Part shown: one piece after another, positions 5,535-7,045 of the stretch
Numbering within the stretch: the first letter of the stretch is position 1
Layout of the letters: every line of letters starts with the position of its first letter
NCBI GenBank assembly: GCA_030640885.1
Contig: DAOWIN010000090.1
Span: forward strand, 1 to 7,045
Source of the DNA: Candidatus Omnitrophota bacterium
GTDB taxonomy: Bacteria > Omnitrophota > 4484-213
Direction: 5' to 3'
DNA: 7,045 nucleotides
Made by a program: the position numbers and the translations under genes
Notes under the pieces: generated by a model
What the model was told of the DNA's origin: nothing
The model's input: only the letters and a program-made list of their open reading frames with translations
Database searches by the model: none

Positions 5535-5552
5535 AAATATTGGAAAATATTT
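5535..5552 (+). other. Short AT-only inverted repeat upstream of the methyltransferase
   Basis: AAATATT (5535-5541) and AATATTT (5546-5552) form an exact inverted repeat with a 4-nt loop, 39 bp before the methyltransferase ATG. It could be an operator or a weak hairpin, but pure A/T symmetry is common by chance here. The surrounding 130 bp (5461-5590) contain no gene, no clear promoter and no Shine-Dalgarno site at 5591. Confidence 0.25.
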
Positions 5553-5590
5553 GATTTAATAAAACAGAGTTATTCTTGCAATAAGCAGTT

Positions 5591-6400
5591 ATGCAGAAAC
5601 CGTATTACAAAAAACCGAGATTTGAGTTATATCAAGCTGATTCATTGGAATTTTTGGAAAGTATTCCAGAAAATTCTGTTGATATGATTTTTGCCGATCC
5701 GCCTTATTTTCTTTCAAGCGGAACTTTTACTTGCCAAAATGGCAAAATGGTTAGCGTTAAAAAAGGTGATTGGGATTTGAGCAATGGATTAAAAAAGAAT
5801 TTTGATTTTTATGCTAAATGGATAAAAGCGTGCAGAAGAATTTTAAAATCTAACGGGACTATTTGGATTAGCGGAACTTATCACTCAATTTATCAATGCG
5901 GATTTATTTTGCAAAATACTGGTTTTCATATTCTTAACGATATAGCATGGTTCAAACCAAATGCTTCTCCAAATTTAAGTTGTCGTTTTTTTACTGCTAG
6001 CCATGAAACTTTAATTTGGGCAAAGAAAGAAAAGAAAGCAAAGCACAGTTTTAATTATCAATTAATGAAAGACAATGATTGGCCAGAAGATCAGCTAAAA
6101 AAGAAAAAGTTACAAATGCGTTCCGTGTGGTCGATAAACACGCCTAAGGCTGTTGAAAAAAAGTTTGGTAAGCATCCTACGCAAAAACCGTTTGATTTGC
6201 TTAAAAGAATTGTTTTAGCAAGCACAAATAAAAACGATTTAGTTTTAGATCCTTTTGCCGGAAGTTCAACAACAGGATTAGCAGCCTATTTATATGGTCG
6301 TAAATTTATTGGAATTGACAACGAGAAAAAATATTTAGATTTGTCCATTAAAAGATTTGAGGAGTTAGGCAAAAATATCAGAAGTAAATTATCCAAATAA
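5591..6400 (+). CDS. DNA adenine-N6 methyltransferase, beta order, DpnIIB (DpnA)-like, predicted GATC
   Basis: The 269-residue protein belongs to the N6_N4 methyltransferase family (PF01555). It has the catalytic ADPPYF (35-40) first and the SAM-binding DPFAGSSTT (220-228) last, which is the beta arrangement. It also has HPTQKP (195-200), typical of this group. MQKPYYKKPRFELYQADS, the block around DPPYFLSSG and KGDWD, and PNLSCRFFTASHETLIWA (127-144) closely resemble DpnA of the DpnII system as I recall it. M.HinfI (GANTC) instead has a GGTRF segment at that place. I therefore infer GATC as target, which is not proven. The gene is followed one base later by a 38-codon open frame that looks like the beginning of a restriction enzyme, and then by a second methyltransferase, so it belongs to a restriction-modification operon. 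It is visibly AT-richer than the housekeeping genes. Confidence 0.92.
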   Translation: MQKPYYKKPRFELYQADSLEFLESIPENSVDMIFADPPYFLSSGTFTCQNGKMVSVKKGDWDLSNGLKKNFDFYAKWIKACRRILKSNGTIWISGTYHSIYQCGFILQNTGFHILNDIAWFKPNASPNLSCRFFTASHETLIWAKKEKKAKHSFNYQLMKDNDWPEDQLKKKKLQMRSVWSINTPKAVEKKFGKHPTQKPFDLLKRIVLASTNKNDLVLDPFAGSSTTGLAAYLYGRKFIGIDNEKKYLDLSIKRFEELGKNIRSKLSK

Positions 6401-6401
6401 T

Positions 6402-6518
6402 ATGGTAAGCAGCAAATCTTGGGAAAAAATCTTTAATGATTACAAAATCTTAGAACACGATTTTGACAAATCGCCTTTTCCGCTTTTGGTAGTGCCAGTT
6501 TTTTGTACTAACCTATAA
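6402..6518 (+). pseudogene. 38-codon open frame, likely 5' remnant of a type II restriction endonuclease
   Basis: ATG at 6402, one base after the methyltransferase stop, opens a frame ending at TAA 6516-6518. It encodes MVSSKSWEKIFNDYKI followed by LEHDFDKSPFPL and then an unrelated-looking tail, LVVPVFCTNL. The SWEKIF..Y.I..HDF..SPF start resembles, from memory, the N-terminus of some type II restriction endonucleases, which continue for 200 or more residues after a T-A-x-x-I-K segment. Here that continuation is absent and the next gene begins immediately (TAATG). I read it as an internal deletion that left the first ~28 codons. The alternative is a genuine small protein or leader peptide that couples translation to the next gene. 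No Shine-Dalgarno site is evident. Confidence 0.5.
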
Positions 6519-7045
6519 TGAAATTATTTGAAAAAATCAAGATTGATCCGTCTTGGGCTTTTGCTGGCAAAACAAGAAAAGATACTGCTTATATTACGCA
6601 TGGTTATCATCGCTACCCGGCAAAATTTATCCCGCAAATAGTTTCTCGATTAACCACAAAATACACGAAAGAGGGCGATCTGGTCGTTGATCCGTTTGGC
6701 GGTTGTGGGACAACTCTTGTTGAGTCAAAAGTTATGGGTAGGTCCTCTATCGGAGTAGATATAAATCCTGTTGCGATTTTAATTACAAAGGCAAAGAAAA
6801 CTCCGATTAAGCCCGCTAAAATTGAGGAACAATTTTTGAAGTTAAAAAATAAAATCAATTCTTTTAGCAAAAATACAAAAGTTAAAACTCCTGAACACGA
6901 AAGAATTGATTATTGGTTTAAGCCGGAAGAAAAAAGAAAGCTCGCTTTTCTCTTTTCTGAAATTTCAAAAATAAAAGATAAAGATGCGCGAGATTTTTTC
7001 TATTGCGGTTTTTCAAATATTCTCAAAAATTGCTCAATTTGGCTT
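6518..7045 (+). CDS. Second DNA methyltransferase, SAM motif first, 3' end outside window
   Basis: An open frame runs from ATG 6518, overlapping the previous stop by one base, to the window edge, with 176 codons visible. It carries HGYHRYPAKFIPQ (28-40), then the SAM-binding motif VVDPFGGCGTT (56-66), then SIGVDINPVA (77-86). This arrangement is typical of permuted N4-cytosine/N6-adenine DNA methyltransferases in which the catalytic (D/S/N)PPY motif lies further downstream, here beyond base 7045. Whether it modifies cytosine or adenine cannot be decided. Target specificity is unknown. The HxYPAKFxP segment and motif I separate it from the beta-type enzyme just upstream, so two different methyltransferase types share the operon. 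Residues about 100-176 are lysine-rich and contain no motif I recognise. Confidence 0.85.
   Translation, partial: MKLFEKIKIDPSWAFAGKTRKDTAYITHGYHRYPAKFIPQIVSRLTTKYTKEGDLVVDPFGGCGTTLVESKVMGRSSIGVDINPVAILITKAKKTPIKPAKIEEQFLKLKNKINSFSKNTKVKTPEHERIDYWFKPEEKRKLAFLFSEISKIKDKDARDFFYCGFSNILKNCSIWL

Noticed and set aside
6613..6870. Minus-strand 85-residue open frame
   Set aside because: It lies opposite the second methyltransferase, whose plus-strand frame carries the clear HRYPAKF and DPFGGCGTT motifs.

Overview
The window looks like a chromosomal piece of a moderately AT-rich, free-living bacterium, probably from an uncultured lineage. The genes are bacterial in style: Shine-Dalgarno sites, ATGA and TAATG junctions, and tRNAs with encoded CCA. 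They include leucine and purine biosynthesis genes that strongly reduced symbionts usually lack. A fused TsaC plus arginine-phosphatase-like protein and families of short period-7/8/16/20 DNA repeats fit what I recall from Omnitrophota-like and other candidate-phylum genomes. That placement is a low-confidence inference, since no marker gene in the window settles it.

Bases 1-5147 carry a compact, plus-strand housekeeping cluster. It begins with a 5'-truncated leuC (aconitase-fold dehydratase large subunit), then an McsA-like zinc-finger/UVR protein, purD, purE, a TsaC-YwlE fusion, and rpiB. From purE to rpiB the genes overlap or touch (purE/tsaC by 32 nt, tsaC/rpiB by 4 nt), which indicates one transcript. 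purD and purE serve de novo purine synthesis. tsaC makes the t6A tRNA modification precursor, and rpiB feeds ribose 5-phosphate. The McsA-like protein and the YwlE-type phosphatase both belong to families tied to protein-arginine phosphorylation in Firmicutes, although no McsB kinase is visible.

Bases 5178-5460 hold two serine tRNAs (anticodons CGA and GCT), separated by about 100 nt that contain a 12-bp inverted repeat. From 5591 to the end lies an AT-richer restriction-modification segment. It has a complete beta-type adenine methyltransferase resembling DpnIIB/DpnA (GATC predicted), a 38-codon open frame that looks like the beginning of a lost restriction endonuclease, and the 5' part of a second methyltransferase with a different motif order that runs off the window.

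The most unusual layer is the repeat DNA. leuC contains a roughly 90-bp loop insertion built from three successive tandem repeats (16x3, 8x2, 7x3). purD contains a 7-bp repeat in almost five copies, and neither insertion breaks the gene. Two intergenic spots, before purE and before the first tRNA, carry pairs of a 14-bp element with a 20-bp period, and the two pairs lie in opposite orientations.
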